This document shows, piece by piece, positions 48,705 to 56,787 of a DNA stretch of 64,000 nucleotides. Location of the stretch: assembly GCA_050331815.1 (NCBI GenBank), contig JBHJGM010000003.1, positions 310,001 to 374,000 of the forward strand. Reading direction: 5' to 3'. The notes under the pieces were generated by a model that was not told the DNA's origin, ran no database searches, and worked only from the letters and a program-made list of their open reading frames with translations. Source of the stretch: JBHJGM01 sp050331815. Lineage in GTDB: Bacteria; Verrucomicrobiota; Verrucomicrobiia; Opitutales; JBHJGM01. The translations under genes were made by a program, and so were the position numbers. Position 1 is the first letter of the stretch. Every line of letters begins with the position of its first letter.

Positions 48705-50477
48705 ATGTGTGGGATTTGTGGAGAACTGGCCATTGGCACCAACGAGGCGAGCCTGTCTCGGGTCGAGCGGATGGCCGATTGTATGCTGGCGCGTGGACCC
48801 GACGGCACCGGCGCGGTCAAGCGCGGGAGCGTCTGCCTGGGGCACCGGCGGCTGAAAATTATCGACCTGAGCGAAGCCTCACAGCAGCCGATGGTCGATT
48901 CGGAGCTGGGCCTGAGCATCGTTTACAACGGGGCGATTTATAACTACCTCGACCTGCGCACGCAGCTCGAGCGGATGGGCTATCGCTTTTTCAGCAGCGG
49001 GGACACCGAGGTCATTTTGAAGGCGTACCATGCCTGGGGCTGGGAATGCGTCGAGCGGCTCAATGGGATGTTTGCCTTTGCGATCAGCGAGCGGGATTCC
49101 GGGCGACTGGTGCTGGCGCGCGACCGACTGGGTATCAAGCCGCTGTACTATAGCCAGACCCGCGAGCGCTTCGCCTTTGCCTCCTCGCTGCCGGCGCTGC
49201 TGAAGGCCGGGGACGTGGATACCTCCATCGACCCGGTCGCGCTAAACTATTACCTGAGTTTTCACGCGGTGGTGGTGCCGCCGCACACCATTATCAACGG
49301 CGTGCGCAAGCTGCCTCCGGCGCATGTGGCGGTGGTCGAGCCCGATGGCTCCTTCGCCCAGCAGCGCTACTGGACGTTGGAGTTCGGCACGCCCGCCGCG
49401 CTGCAGGGCTACAGCCAGGACGATTGGGTCGAGGCGACGCTGGAAGTGCTGCGCCGGGCGGTGAAGCGACGCCTGGTGGCGGATGTCCCGGTGGGCGTCC
49501 TGCTCTCGGGCGGGCTGGATTCAAGCTTAATTGTCGGGCTGCTCTGCGAACAAGGCAGCGGCGGACTGGAGACTTTTTCAATCGGTTTTGAGACCGTCGG
49601 CGAGGAAGCCGGCGATGAGTTCCAGTACTCAGACATCATTGCCGAGCATTTCTCCACGCGCCACCACAAGCTGCCCATCGATTCGAGCGGCACCCTGAGC
49701 GCGGTGCAAGAATGCATCGGGCACATGTCCGAGCCGATGGTCAGTCACGACAACGTGGGCTTTTATCTGCTCTCGAAGGAGGTCGCGCGCTACGTGAAGG
49801 TGGTACAAAGCGGCCAAGGCGCGGACGAGATTTTTGGCGGTTATCACTGGTACCCGCCGCTGCTGAGCAGCACCGATCCCCTGGCCGATTACAGCACGCA
49901 CTTTTTTGACCGCGACTTTGCAGAGTACCAGAAAACCGTGCAGGCGGACTACCTGGGCGAGGATTACGCCCGCGCCTTCGTGCAGGGGCACTTCACAGAG
50001 CCGGGTGCCGAACGCGCCATCGACAAGGCGCTGCGGGTCGATAGTCTCATTATGCTCGTGGACGATCCCGTCAAACGCGTCGACAACAACACCATGGCTG
50101 CCAGCCTGGAGGCACGCGTGCCGTTTCTTGATCACGAGCTGGTGGAATTTGCGGCGCAGGTCCCGCCGGAACTGAAAATTCAGGGCGATGGCAAATACAA
50201 CCTGAAGGAAGCCGCGCGCCGGGTGATCCCGCATGACGTGATTGACCGTCCCAAGGGCTACTTTCCGGTACCAGCCCTGAAATACCTGCGTGGGGACTTT
50301 TTGAAAATGGCCAAGGAGGCCGTCACCAACAACACGGCCAAGCAGCGCGGGCTCTACAAAAAAGACTATGTCAAAAAACTCCTAAACGATCCTGAAAAGC
50401 ACATCACGCCGCTACGCGGGTCGAAGCTGTGGCAGTTGGCCCTGCTGGAATTATGGCTGCAAACCCACGGCATCTGA
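48705..50477 (+). CDS. asnO: N-acetylglutaminylglutamine amidotransferase
   Basis: The 590-residue asparagine-synthetase-like enzyme amidates the C terminus of N-acetylglutaminylglutamine to give the osmolyte NAGGN. The N-terminal class II glutaminase has Cys2 as nucleophile (MCGICG), LGHRRLKIIDLS, and IVYNGAIYNYLDLR. The synthetase domain has the PP-loop VLLSGGLDSSLI, FSIGFE, SGQGADEIFGGY, and the C-terminal EARVPFLDHELVEFA and RPKGYFPVPALKYL segments typical of the NAGGN subgroup. Identity as AsnO rather than AsnB is supported by the following two genes, which are specific to the NAGGN pathway. Confidence 0.93.
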   Translation: MCGICGELAIGTNEASLSRVERMADCMLARGPDGTGAVKRGSVCLGHRRLKIIDLSEASQQPMVDSELGLSIVYNGAIYNYLDLRTQLERMGYRFFSSGDTEVILKAYHAWGWECVERLNGMFAFAISERDSGRLVLARDRLGIKPLYYSQTRERFAFASSLPALLKAGDVDTSIDPVALNYYLSFHAVVVPPHTIINGVRKLPPAHVAVVEPDGSFAQQRYWTLEFGTPAALQGYSQDDWVEATLEVLRRAVKRRLVADVPVGVLLSGGLDSSLIVGLLCEQGSGGLETFSIGFETVGEEAGDEFQYSDIIAEHFSTRHHKLPIDSSGTLSAVQECIGHMSEPMVSHDNVGFYLLSKEVARYVKVVQSGQGADEIFGGYHWYPPLLSSTDPLADYSTHFFDRDFAEYQKTVQADYLGEDYARAFVQGHFTEPGAERAIDKALRVDSLIMLVDDPVKRVDNNTMAASLEARVPFLDHELVEFAAQVPPELKIQGDGKYNLKEAARRVIPHDVIDRPKGYFPVPALKYLRGDFLKMAKEAVTNNTAKQRGLYKKDYVKKLLNDPEKHITPLRGSKLWQLALLELWLQTHGI

Positions 50478-50495
50478 GCGCGGTTCCTGAAGATC

Positions 50496-52190
50496 ATGAC
50501 TGAGTCGAAAACCGAGCAAGGCATTTGCCTGCAGTGTGGCTGGGGGCGTCTAATTTTCGCCCACACCTACCCGAGCCCGGAGGCGGTGGCCGAAGCGGTT
50601 TTGAAGGAAGCCGAGGGCCAGCGCGACATCGCCTTTTACCTGAACGACCCGCACCTGGTGTTGAACCAGGCACCGCAAAAGCTTTTTTTGGACCCCTCGA
50701 ATACTTATCGGATTCAGCTCGACGGGTATCTGGAAAGCAATCGCGCGCCCTGCGGGTTCGTTATCGAGCCCCTCAAGCACAAGGAGCAACTCGATGAGAT
50801 CAATCGCATCTACGACGCGCACAAGATGGTGCCCGTCGATGTGGATTACGTCTGGCAGCACCGCAACGACGGCACCTTTTCATACCTGATCGCCCGACGC
50901 GAGGACAGCGAGGAACTGCTCGGCGTGGCCATGGGCGTGGACCACAAGGTCTGTTTCGATGACATCATGAACGGGTCCAGCCTGTGGGCCCTGGCCGTCG
51001 ATCCGCAGGCCGAGCTGCCAGGCATTGGCGAATGTCTGGTGCGCGCGCTCATCGAGCAGTACCGCGACAACGGTCGCAGCTACCTGGACCTGTCTGTGTT
51101 GCATGACAATGCCTCGGCAATCCGTCTGTACGACAAGCTGGGCTTTGAAAAGGTGAGTGTCTTTGCGGTCAAATGCCGCAACCCGATCAACGAGCAACTC
51201 TTCCTGGGCGATGCGGTGGACTCGGGCTACAATCCGTATGCGGCCATCATCATCAAGGAGGCGTTGCGCCGCGGGATTGCGGTTGATCCGCTCGATCCGC
51301 CGCGCGGCTTCTTCAACTTGCGCCTGGGCGGGCGCTCGGTGACCTGCCGCGAATCCCTGACCGAGCTGACCACGGCCATCGCGCTGCAGCGCTGCGACGA
51401 CAAGGAACTGACACGCAAAATTCTTGAAAAGGCAGGCTTGAAAACGCCGGCCCAGATGGTCGTCGGCGACGCGGAGGCGTACCTGTCCTTTCTGGAAAGG
51501 CACCGCAGCGTGGTGGTGAAGCCCGCGCGCGGCGAGCAGGGCCAGGGCGTGTTTGTCGATCTGCGCACACCGGAGCAGGTCTCGGAAGCGGTCGACCTGT
51601 TGCGGGAGTCCGACGAGACGATTCTGATCGAGCAATTTGTCGGCGGGCAGGACCTGAGGATCATTGTGATCAACAAAGAGGTCGTCGCCGCGGCGGTGCG
51701 CAAACCGGCCGAGGTGGTCGGGACTGGCCAGCACACTGTACGCGATTTGATCGAAAGCCTCAGCCGTCGCCGCAGCAGTGCCACCCGCGGTGAAAGCAGC
51801 ATTCCGATGGATACAGAGACCGAGCGCTGCATCCGGGCCAGCGGGGCGGACTTCGAAACGGTGCTGCCCGAAGGCAAGCGTCTGGCCGTGCGCAAGACCG
51901 CCAATCTGCACACCGGAGGCACCATTCACGACGTGACGGCCAAGCTGCACCCGGCGCTGGCCAAGGCGGCGGTGGAAGCGGCGGAAGCCCTAGCCATACC
52001 GGTGGCCGGCCTCGACTTTATCGTGCCCAGCGTCAAGGAGCCTGAATACGTCATCATCGAAATCAATGAGCGCCCGGGCCTGGCCAACCACGAACCGCAG
52101 CCAACCGCACAAAAGCTGATCGATTTTCTGTTTCCCCAGACGATTGAGGCTGCGTCAGTGTCCCCTCGAGGCGATAAACCCCATGATTGA
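50496..52190 (+). CDS. ngg: N-acetylglutaminylglutamine synthetase (GNAT + ATP-grasp)
   Basis: In this 564-residue bifunctional enzyme the N-terminal half is a GNAT acetyltransferase (LWALAVDPQAELPGIGECLVRALIEQYRD and LSVLHDNASAIRLYDKLGFEKV), and the C-terminal half an ATP-grasp ligase (RSVVVKPARGEQGQGVFVDL, LIEQFVGGQDLRIIVINKEVVAA and VIIEINERPGL). Together they make N-acetylglutaminylglutamine from glutamine, acetyl-CoA and ATP. It follows the amidotransferase gene by 18 bases and its stop overlaps the next gene by 8 bases. Length and domain order match the NAGGN synthetase family. Confidence 0.94.
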   Translation: MTESKTEQGICLQCGWGRLIFAHTYPSPEAVAEAVLKEAEGQRDIAFYLNDPHLVLNQAPQKLFLDPSNTYRIQLDGYLESNRAPCGFVIEPLKHKEQLDEINRIYDAHKMVPVDVDYVWQHRNDGTFSYLIARREDSEELLGVAMGVDHKVCFDDIMNGSSLWALAVDPQAELPGIGECLVRALIEQYRDNGRSYLDLSVLHDNASAIRLYDKLGFEKVSVFAVKCRNPINEQLFLGDAVDSGYNPYAAIIIKEALRRGIAVDPLDPPRGFFNLRLGGRSVTCRESLTELTTAIALQRCDDKELTRKILEKAGLKTPAQMVVGDAEAYLSFLERHRSVVVKPARGEQGQGVFVDLRTPEQVSEAVDLLRESDETILIEQFVGGQDLRIIVINKEVVAAAVRKPAEVVGTGQHTVRDLIESLSRRRSSATRGESSIPMDTETERCIRASGADFETVLPEGKRLAVRKTANLHTGGTIHDVTAKLHPALAKAAVEAAEALAIPVAGLDFIVPSVKEPEYVIIEINERPGLANHEPQPTAQKLIDFLFPQTIEAASVSPRGDKPHD

Positions 52191-53346
52191 TACCGACTAC
52201 CTGAGCAAGGTGCTGCTCAAGCTGCTGTCCATTCACAGCCCGACCGGCTACACCGACCCGATTGTGCGCGAGGTCTGCGGCCTGCTCGATGAACTGGGCA
52301 TCAGCTACGAGATGACCCGTCGGGGTGCCATCCGGGCCAACCTGCGCGGGGCCGACCAAAGTCAGGATCGTGCCGTCGTGGCCCATCTGGACACCCTCGG
52401 GGCCATGGTCAAAAGTCTGAAGGCCAACGGGCGGCTGTCGGTCGTGCCGGTGGGTACCTGGTCCGCGCGCTTCGCCGAGGGCAGCCGTGTTTCGGTGTTT
52501 ACCGACCACAATGTCTATCGCGGCACGATTTTGCCGCTGAAGGCCAGCGGGCACGTCTACGACACCGAAGTCGACACACAGCCGGTCAGCTGGGACAACC
52601 TCGAGATTCGCGTCGACGAAGCCTGCGAGCAGCGCGATGACCTCGTGAACCTCGGATTGCACGTGGGCGATTTCGTCGGCATCGATGCAGGAGCGGAACT
52701 AGTCCCCAACGGCTTCATCAATGCGCGCCACCTCGACGACAAGGCGGGTGTGGCCGCGGTCCTTACGGCGGCCAAGGCGATTGTCGACCAACGTGTCCAC
52801 ATCCCGGCCGACCTGCACCTGCTCTTCACCATTTCGGAGGAGGTCGGCTCGGGGGCGTCCTCGGTGCTGTACAACGACATCGCCGAGATGATCACCGTCG
52901 ACAACGGCACCTGCGCGCCGGGGCAGCAGTCACGCGAGTATGGCGTGACCGTGGCGATGGCGGATTCGACCGGCCCGTTCGACTACCACTTGACGCATCA
53001 CTTGCTCAACCTTTGCGAGGCCCACCAGATTCCGTGCGTGCGCGACATTTTCCGCTATTACCGTTGCGATAGCGCCTCCGCCGTGGCGGCCGGCAATGAC
53101 ATCCGCACGGCGTTGCTGGCCTTCGGGGTGGACAGCTCGCACGGCTACGAGCGCACCAGCCTGGACGCGCTGCAGTCGGTGGCCCAGTTGCTGGTGGCCT
53201 ACGCGCAGAGCCGCCTCGTTTACGAAGAGCACGCCGACGATCTGAATACGCTCAAGGGTTTTCCCGTCACCCGCCGTGTGGAGTACGACGGCCAGATTCA
53301 GGAAGAGTCGCGCAAAGAGATACAGACCCCGCCGCCCAGCCCTTAG
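52183..53346 (+). CDS. NAGGN-system M42-family peptidase
   Basis: The 387-residue metallopeptidase (ATG at 52183 inside the end of the synthetase gene) has M42/glutamyl aminopeptidase features: KLLSIHSPTGYTDPIVREV at the N terminus, AVVAHLDTLGAM with a first metal His and Asp, the bridging region INARHLDDKAGVAAVLTAA, the Glu pair FTISEEVGSGASS and the last His in DSSHGYERTSLDAL. This family member is known as the third gene of NAGGN clusters and probably degrades the osmolyte or its precursor when salinity falls. The 8-base overlap with ngg indicates coupled translation. Confidence 0.92.
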   Translation: MIDTDYLSKVLLKLLSIHSPTGYTDPIVREVCGLLDELGISYEMTRRGAIRANLRGADQSQDRAVVAHLDTLGAMVKSLKANGRLSVVPVGTWSARFAEGSRVSVFTDHNVYRGTILPLKASGHVYDTEVDTQPVSWDNLEIRVDEACEQRDDLVNLGLHVGDFVGIDAGAELVPNGFINARHLDDKAGVAAVLTAAKAIVDQRVHIPADLHLLFTISEEVGSGASSVLYNDIAEMITVDNGTCAPGQQSREYGVTVAMADSTGPFDYHLTHHLLNLCEAHQIPCVRDIFRYYRCDSASAVAAGNDIRTALLAFGVDSSHGYERTSLDALQSVAQLLVAYAQSRLVYEEHADDLNTLKGFPVTRRVEYDGQIQEESRKEIQTPPPSP

Positions 53347-53409
53347 TGGGTACCGTGATCCGGCAAAGCAGCAGAAACGCCCGACGGCCCTACTCAAATT
53401 TGCGAAGCC

Positions 53410-54114
53410 ATGCCGCCTCCGCCCTCGCGCACCGAGCAGCGTTTCACCTGGATGCTGATCACGCTGATTCTGTTTTTCGTGGGGACGCCGCTGATTGATC
53501 AGTGGCTGGGGGCCACGCGCAACGGCTGGCTGCTAATCCAGCTGCTTCTGTTCGTGATTGTGATCAACGCGGTGCTGCTCAGCGTCGGGCGCAACGCGCT
53601 TTTGTACGCGGGCATCGCCCTCGGGTCGCTTGCCTTGCTGCTGTCGATCACCTACGTGATCACCGGTAACGGCGGACTGCGCATCGCCAATCACCTGCTG
53701 TTGTGCTGTGTGCTGCTGATCGCCCTGTACGAAGTCACGCTGCACCTGTTTTCAAAGCACACGGTGACGGCGCACACCCTCAGTGCCGCGCTGACGGTCT
53801 ACTGGTTAATGGCAGTGCTTTGGAGCCTGCTGTACCTGGTCTGCGCCGCGCTGGACCCCAGCTCATTCCATGTGCCCGAAAGCGAGCGGAATTTTGACGG
53901 CAGCCTGGCCAGCGAAACATTGTATTTTAGCATCGTGACGCTAACCACACTCGGGTACGGCGACATCACACCGGTGTCAGGGGTGACGCGTATGCTGGCC
54001 GCGTTGGAGGCGCTGGTCGGTCAGGTGTTTCTGGCGGTGATTGTGGCGCGCCTGGTGGGTCTGCACGCCTCCCGCACGCACGCGCAGTCGTTGCCCCCGC
54101 CGCAAGAGAACTGA
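53410..54114 (+). CDS. two-pore-type potassium channel-like protein
   Basis: The 234-residue membrane protein has several hydrophobic segments in its N-terminal half (about residues 13-125) and then the ion channel core: outer helix SAALTVYWLMAVLWSLLYLVCAALD, pore helix and selectivity filter FSIVTLTTLGYGDITPVSG, and inner helix AALEALVGQVFLAVIVARLVG. The TLGYGD filter predicts K+ selectivity. No RCK/TrkA gating domain is fused. The gene starts 63 bases after the NAGGN peptidase on the same strand, suggesting it contributes to the same osmotic adjustment. Confidence 0.88.
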   Translation: MPPPPSRTEQRFTWMLITLILFFVGTPLIDQWLGATRNGWLLIQLLLFVIVINAVLLSVGRNALLYAGIALGSLALLLSITYVITGNGGLRIANHLLLCCVLLIALYEVTLHLFSKHTVTAHTLSAALTVYWLMAVLWSLLYLVCAALDPSSFHVPESERNFDGSLASETLYFSIVTLTTLGYGDITPVSGVTRMLAALEALVGQVFLAVIVARLVGLHASRTHAQSLPPPQEN

Positions 54115-54135
54115 CCGGCGATTTTAGGGGCTTGC

Positions 54136-55653
54136 TTGAAGTCAACAGCGGCGCTTGCCTGTAGGGACATGTTTGGCTGTCGGAAAGGGTCCTGCTACGT
54201 GGTGGCGCTCGGTGCAGCCTGGCTGGGCGGTTGCCAGGTTCAGTCGGGGCCTGCCCCCGAGCCTCGCGCCGCCGTGCCGGTGCCCGACAGTGGATTCGCC
54301 GCCGCCGAAAAGCGCGTGCCACCCGAGGACTCGGACGGAGTCGGTTACACGCTGGCCGGTCAGGTGGACAGTGGCTGGCTCGATGATTTTAACAGCCCGG
54401 CGCTGATTGCGTTGGTCGAAGAAGCCCTCCAGAACAATCCTTCGTTGGCCGTGGCGGCGGCAAACGTCGATCGCTCCCAAGCGGTGGCGCGTCAGGCCGG
54501 GGCCGTGCTTAAGCCGCAGCTTGCAGCCGGACTGGGCAACACGCAGACCGTGACCAGCGCGTCACGCGGGGCGAACACGAACACTTTCGGGGCTTCGCTG
54601 GAAGTGAGCTGGGAGATCGACATCTGGGGCAAGCACCGCTCGCAACAGGAAGCGGCCGTGCTGGAGGCGCTGGCGACCGAGGAGGATTTCTTTTTCGCAC
54701 GTGAGTCGCTGGCGGCGCAGGTATCGAAAGCGTACTTTTTGGCCATTGGGTTGCGGCTGCAAAAGGAGCTTTCCGAGGCTATCCTTGAGTCTAACGACGA
54801 AACGGTACGGGTTGTGCGAGCACGCGTGGAGGCCGGCGAGGTCGACCGCGGCGACCTGCTTTTTGCGCAGAGTGAGCGGGACACCGCCGCGAGCGAACTG
54901 CTCGAAGCCGAAGGCGCTTACAACGACGCGCTGCGCAGCCTCGAAGTTTTGCTGGGCCGGTATCCAAGTTCGGATGTGGAAGTCGCCGCCGACCTGCCCC
55001 AGCTGTCGGGCCCGGTGCCAGCGGGCTTACCCTCGCAAATGCTGGAGCGACGTCCGGACCTCATCGCGGCTGAGCGCCGCGTGGCTTCGGCCTTCAACGC
55101 GACTAACGCCGCGCGCGCCGCGCGCCTGCCTTCGCTATCATTGACCGCCTCGGGCGGCGGCAGCAGCGAGTCGCTGGGCTCTCTTTTGAACCCGTACAAC
55201 CTGGCCGGGAACTTTGGGGCGAACCTCCTGGGTCCGCTTTTCGACGGCGGATTCCTAAAGGCGGGCGAGGAGATCGCCCGGGCCGACCAGCGGGTAGCCT
55301 TTGAGGGCTATCGTGCAGCGGCGCTCACCGCCTTTCAGGATGCCGAGACGAGCATCGACAACGAGTACCTCTTTGCCGAGCGGGAGAAAGCCCTGGCCCA
55401 GTCCAGCGCGAATATCCAGGAAGCCTTCAATATTATCCGCTCTCAATACGAAGCCGGTGAAGCGGATATTTTAGATTTTCTGATTCGCCAGCGCACGGTG
55501 GCTCAAGTGCAGGGCGCGTTTCTGGCGATTCGTCAGGGGCGACTCGCCGAACGGGTGAACCTCTATCTGGCCCTGGGCGGGTCTTTTGAAGCACCCGAGC
55601 CCGAAGCCGATGAACCCGCCGCGGCGACCGCCCAACTTTCTAACTCTCGATGA
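54136..55653 (+). CDS. NodT/OprM-family RND outer membrane lipoprotein
   Basis: The 505-residue outer membrane channel of a tripartite efflux pump starts at a TTG (54136) with AGGGG five bases upstream; ATG 54169 is a good alternative that leaves a complete lipoprotein signal. The lipobox is AAWLGGCQ. The two OEP repeats show coiled-coil helices (EALQNNPSLAVAAANVDRS; EEILE-like SNDETVRVVRARVEAGEVDRGDLLFAQSERD) with LLGPLFDGGFL and RSQYEAGEADILDFL near the C terminus. The C terminus has a short Ala/Glu/Pro tail. It overlaps the adaptor gene by 4 bases (ATGA). Confidence 0.92.
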   Translation: MKSTAALACRDMFGCRKGSCYVVALGAAWLGGCQVQSGPAPEPRAAVPVPDSGFAAAEKRVPPEDSDGVGYTLAGQVDSGWLDDFNSPALIALVEEALQNNPSLAVAAANVDRSQAVARQAGAVLKPQLAAGLGNTQTVTSASRGANTNTFGASLEVSWEIDIWGKHRSQQEAAVLEALATEEDFFFARESLAAQVSKAYFLAIGLRLQKELSEAILESNDETVRVVRARVEAGEVDRGDLLFAQSERDTAASELLEAEGAYNDALRSLEVLLGRYPSSDVEVAADLPQLSGPVPAGLPSQMLERRPDLIAAERRVASAFNATNAARAARLPSLSLTASGGGSSESLGSLLNPYNLAGNFGANLLGPLFDGGFLKAGEEIARADQRVAFEGYRAAALTAFQDAETSIDNEYLFAEREKALAQSSANIQEAFNIIRSQYEAGEADILDFLIRQRTVAQVQGAFLAIRQGRLAERVNLYLALGGSFEAPEPEADEPAAATAQLSNSR

Positions 55654-56783
55654 AGCGCTTCCCTCTTTTTGTCAGAATCAGCGGGCTGTCCGTGCTGGTG
55701 CTGCTGGGGTTCAGCCTCAGCGGGTGTGGCCCACGCAACGCTTTTGCCCCGCCACCGCCCCCACCCGTGAACGTTGCCGAAGCCGAGGTTCGCGACCTAA
55801 CGACCTTCAGGGAATTCACCGGCACGCTCCAAGCCAATCAGACTGCCAGCCTGCGCGCGCGTGTGTCCGGCAACCTGGAAAAGCAGCACTTTGAAGCCGG
55901 TACCCGCGTCAGCACCGGTGACCTGCTTTTTGAGATCGAGAAGGATAGCTTTCAGGCGCAGGTACAGTCGGCCCAGGCCGCTCTGGCTCAGGCGCAGGCC
56001 AGTTTTTTTAACGTCAACGCCAGCTTTGATCGCGCAAAACAATTGAAGGAAAATGACGCCATCTCGGGGAAAAATTACGTGGCCGCCGAAGCGGCTTACC
56101 TGGCGGCCAAGGCCGACGTCGACGCCGCCAAGGCCGGGCTCGCACAAGCGGAACTGAACCTTTCTTACACCGAGATTCGCGCACCCTTCAGCGGGCGTAT
56201 CGGACGCCCCAGCATCGACGTGGGCAATCTGGTGGGCCCGGACTCCGGCGCGTTGACAGCCTTGGTCGATGATGGGTTCGTCGAAGCCGCCTTCAGTGTG
56301 AGCGAGCGCATTCTGCTGCCTTACCTGAGTGAGATTTCGACCGGCGACGAGGCGAATCGAGTCGTGAACGTCTTTCTGCTGACCGCCGACGGGGCCCAGT
56401 ATCCGCTGCCTGGGCGGCTGGTGTTTGTCGACAACCGGGTCAACGAGGAGACCGGTACGCTGCGCGTGCGAGCACGCTTCGAAAATCCGGAAGGGTCGCT
56501 CATCCCCGGCCTTTTCGCGCGTATTCGCCTGCCCAGGGAAAACCCCGACGTGCTTGTCGTTGCCGAAGACGCGCTCCAGCGCGACATCACCGGGTACTAC
56601 CTTCTGCTGGTGGGCGCGGACAACCTCGTCGAAAAACGAACGGTTGAGCTGGGTCCGCGCGCCGAAGGCCGGGTGATCATCACCTCCGGGCTGGAGCCGG
56701 GTGAGCGCTACATCACGCAGGGTCTGGTCTCGGCCCGCCCGGGCGCACCGGTGCAGGTAATGCCAGCCCAGGCGGACAGCTAG
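55650..56783 (+). CDS. RND efflux periplasmic adaptor (HlyD/AcrA type)
   Basis: The 377-residue membrane fusion protein has a lipoprotein signal (LLGFSLSGCGPRN, lipobox LSGC) and anchors in the inner membrane. The biotinyl-lipoyl halves flank a coiled-coil hairpin (about residues 85-165, AQVQSAQAALAQAQ then AAKADVDAAKAGLAQAE); NLSYTEIRAPFSGRIG and FVDNRVNEETGTLRVRARF are characteristic of AcrA/MexA. It connects pump and outer membrane channel. Start overlaps the channel gene stop (ATGA) and the pump gene starts 4 bases downstream, so the three form one coupled operon. Confidence 0.93.
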   Translation: MKRFPLFVRISGLSVLVLLGFSLSGCGPRNAFAPPPPPPVNVAEAEVRDLTTFREFTGTLQANQTASLRARVSGNLEKQHFEAGTRVSTGDLLFEIEKDSFQAQVQSAQAALAQAQASFFNVNASFDRAKQLKENDAISGKNYVAAEAAYLAAKADVDAAKAGLAQAELNLSYTEIRAPFSGRIGRPSIDVGNLVGPDSGALTALVDDGFVEAAFSVSERILLPYLSEISTGDEANRVVNVFLLTADGAQYPLPGRLVFVDNRVNEETGTLRVRARFENPEGSLIPGLFARIRLPRENPDVLVVAEDALQRDITGYYLLLVGADNLVEKRTVELGPRAEGRVIITSGLEPGERYITQGLVSARPGAPVQVMPAQADS

Positions 56784-56787
56784 CAGC

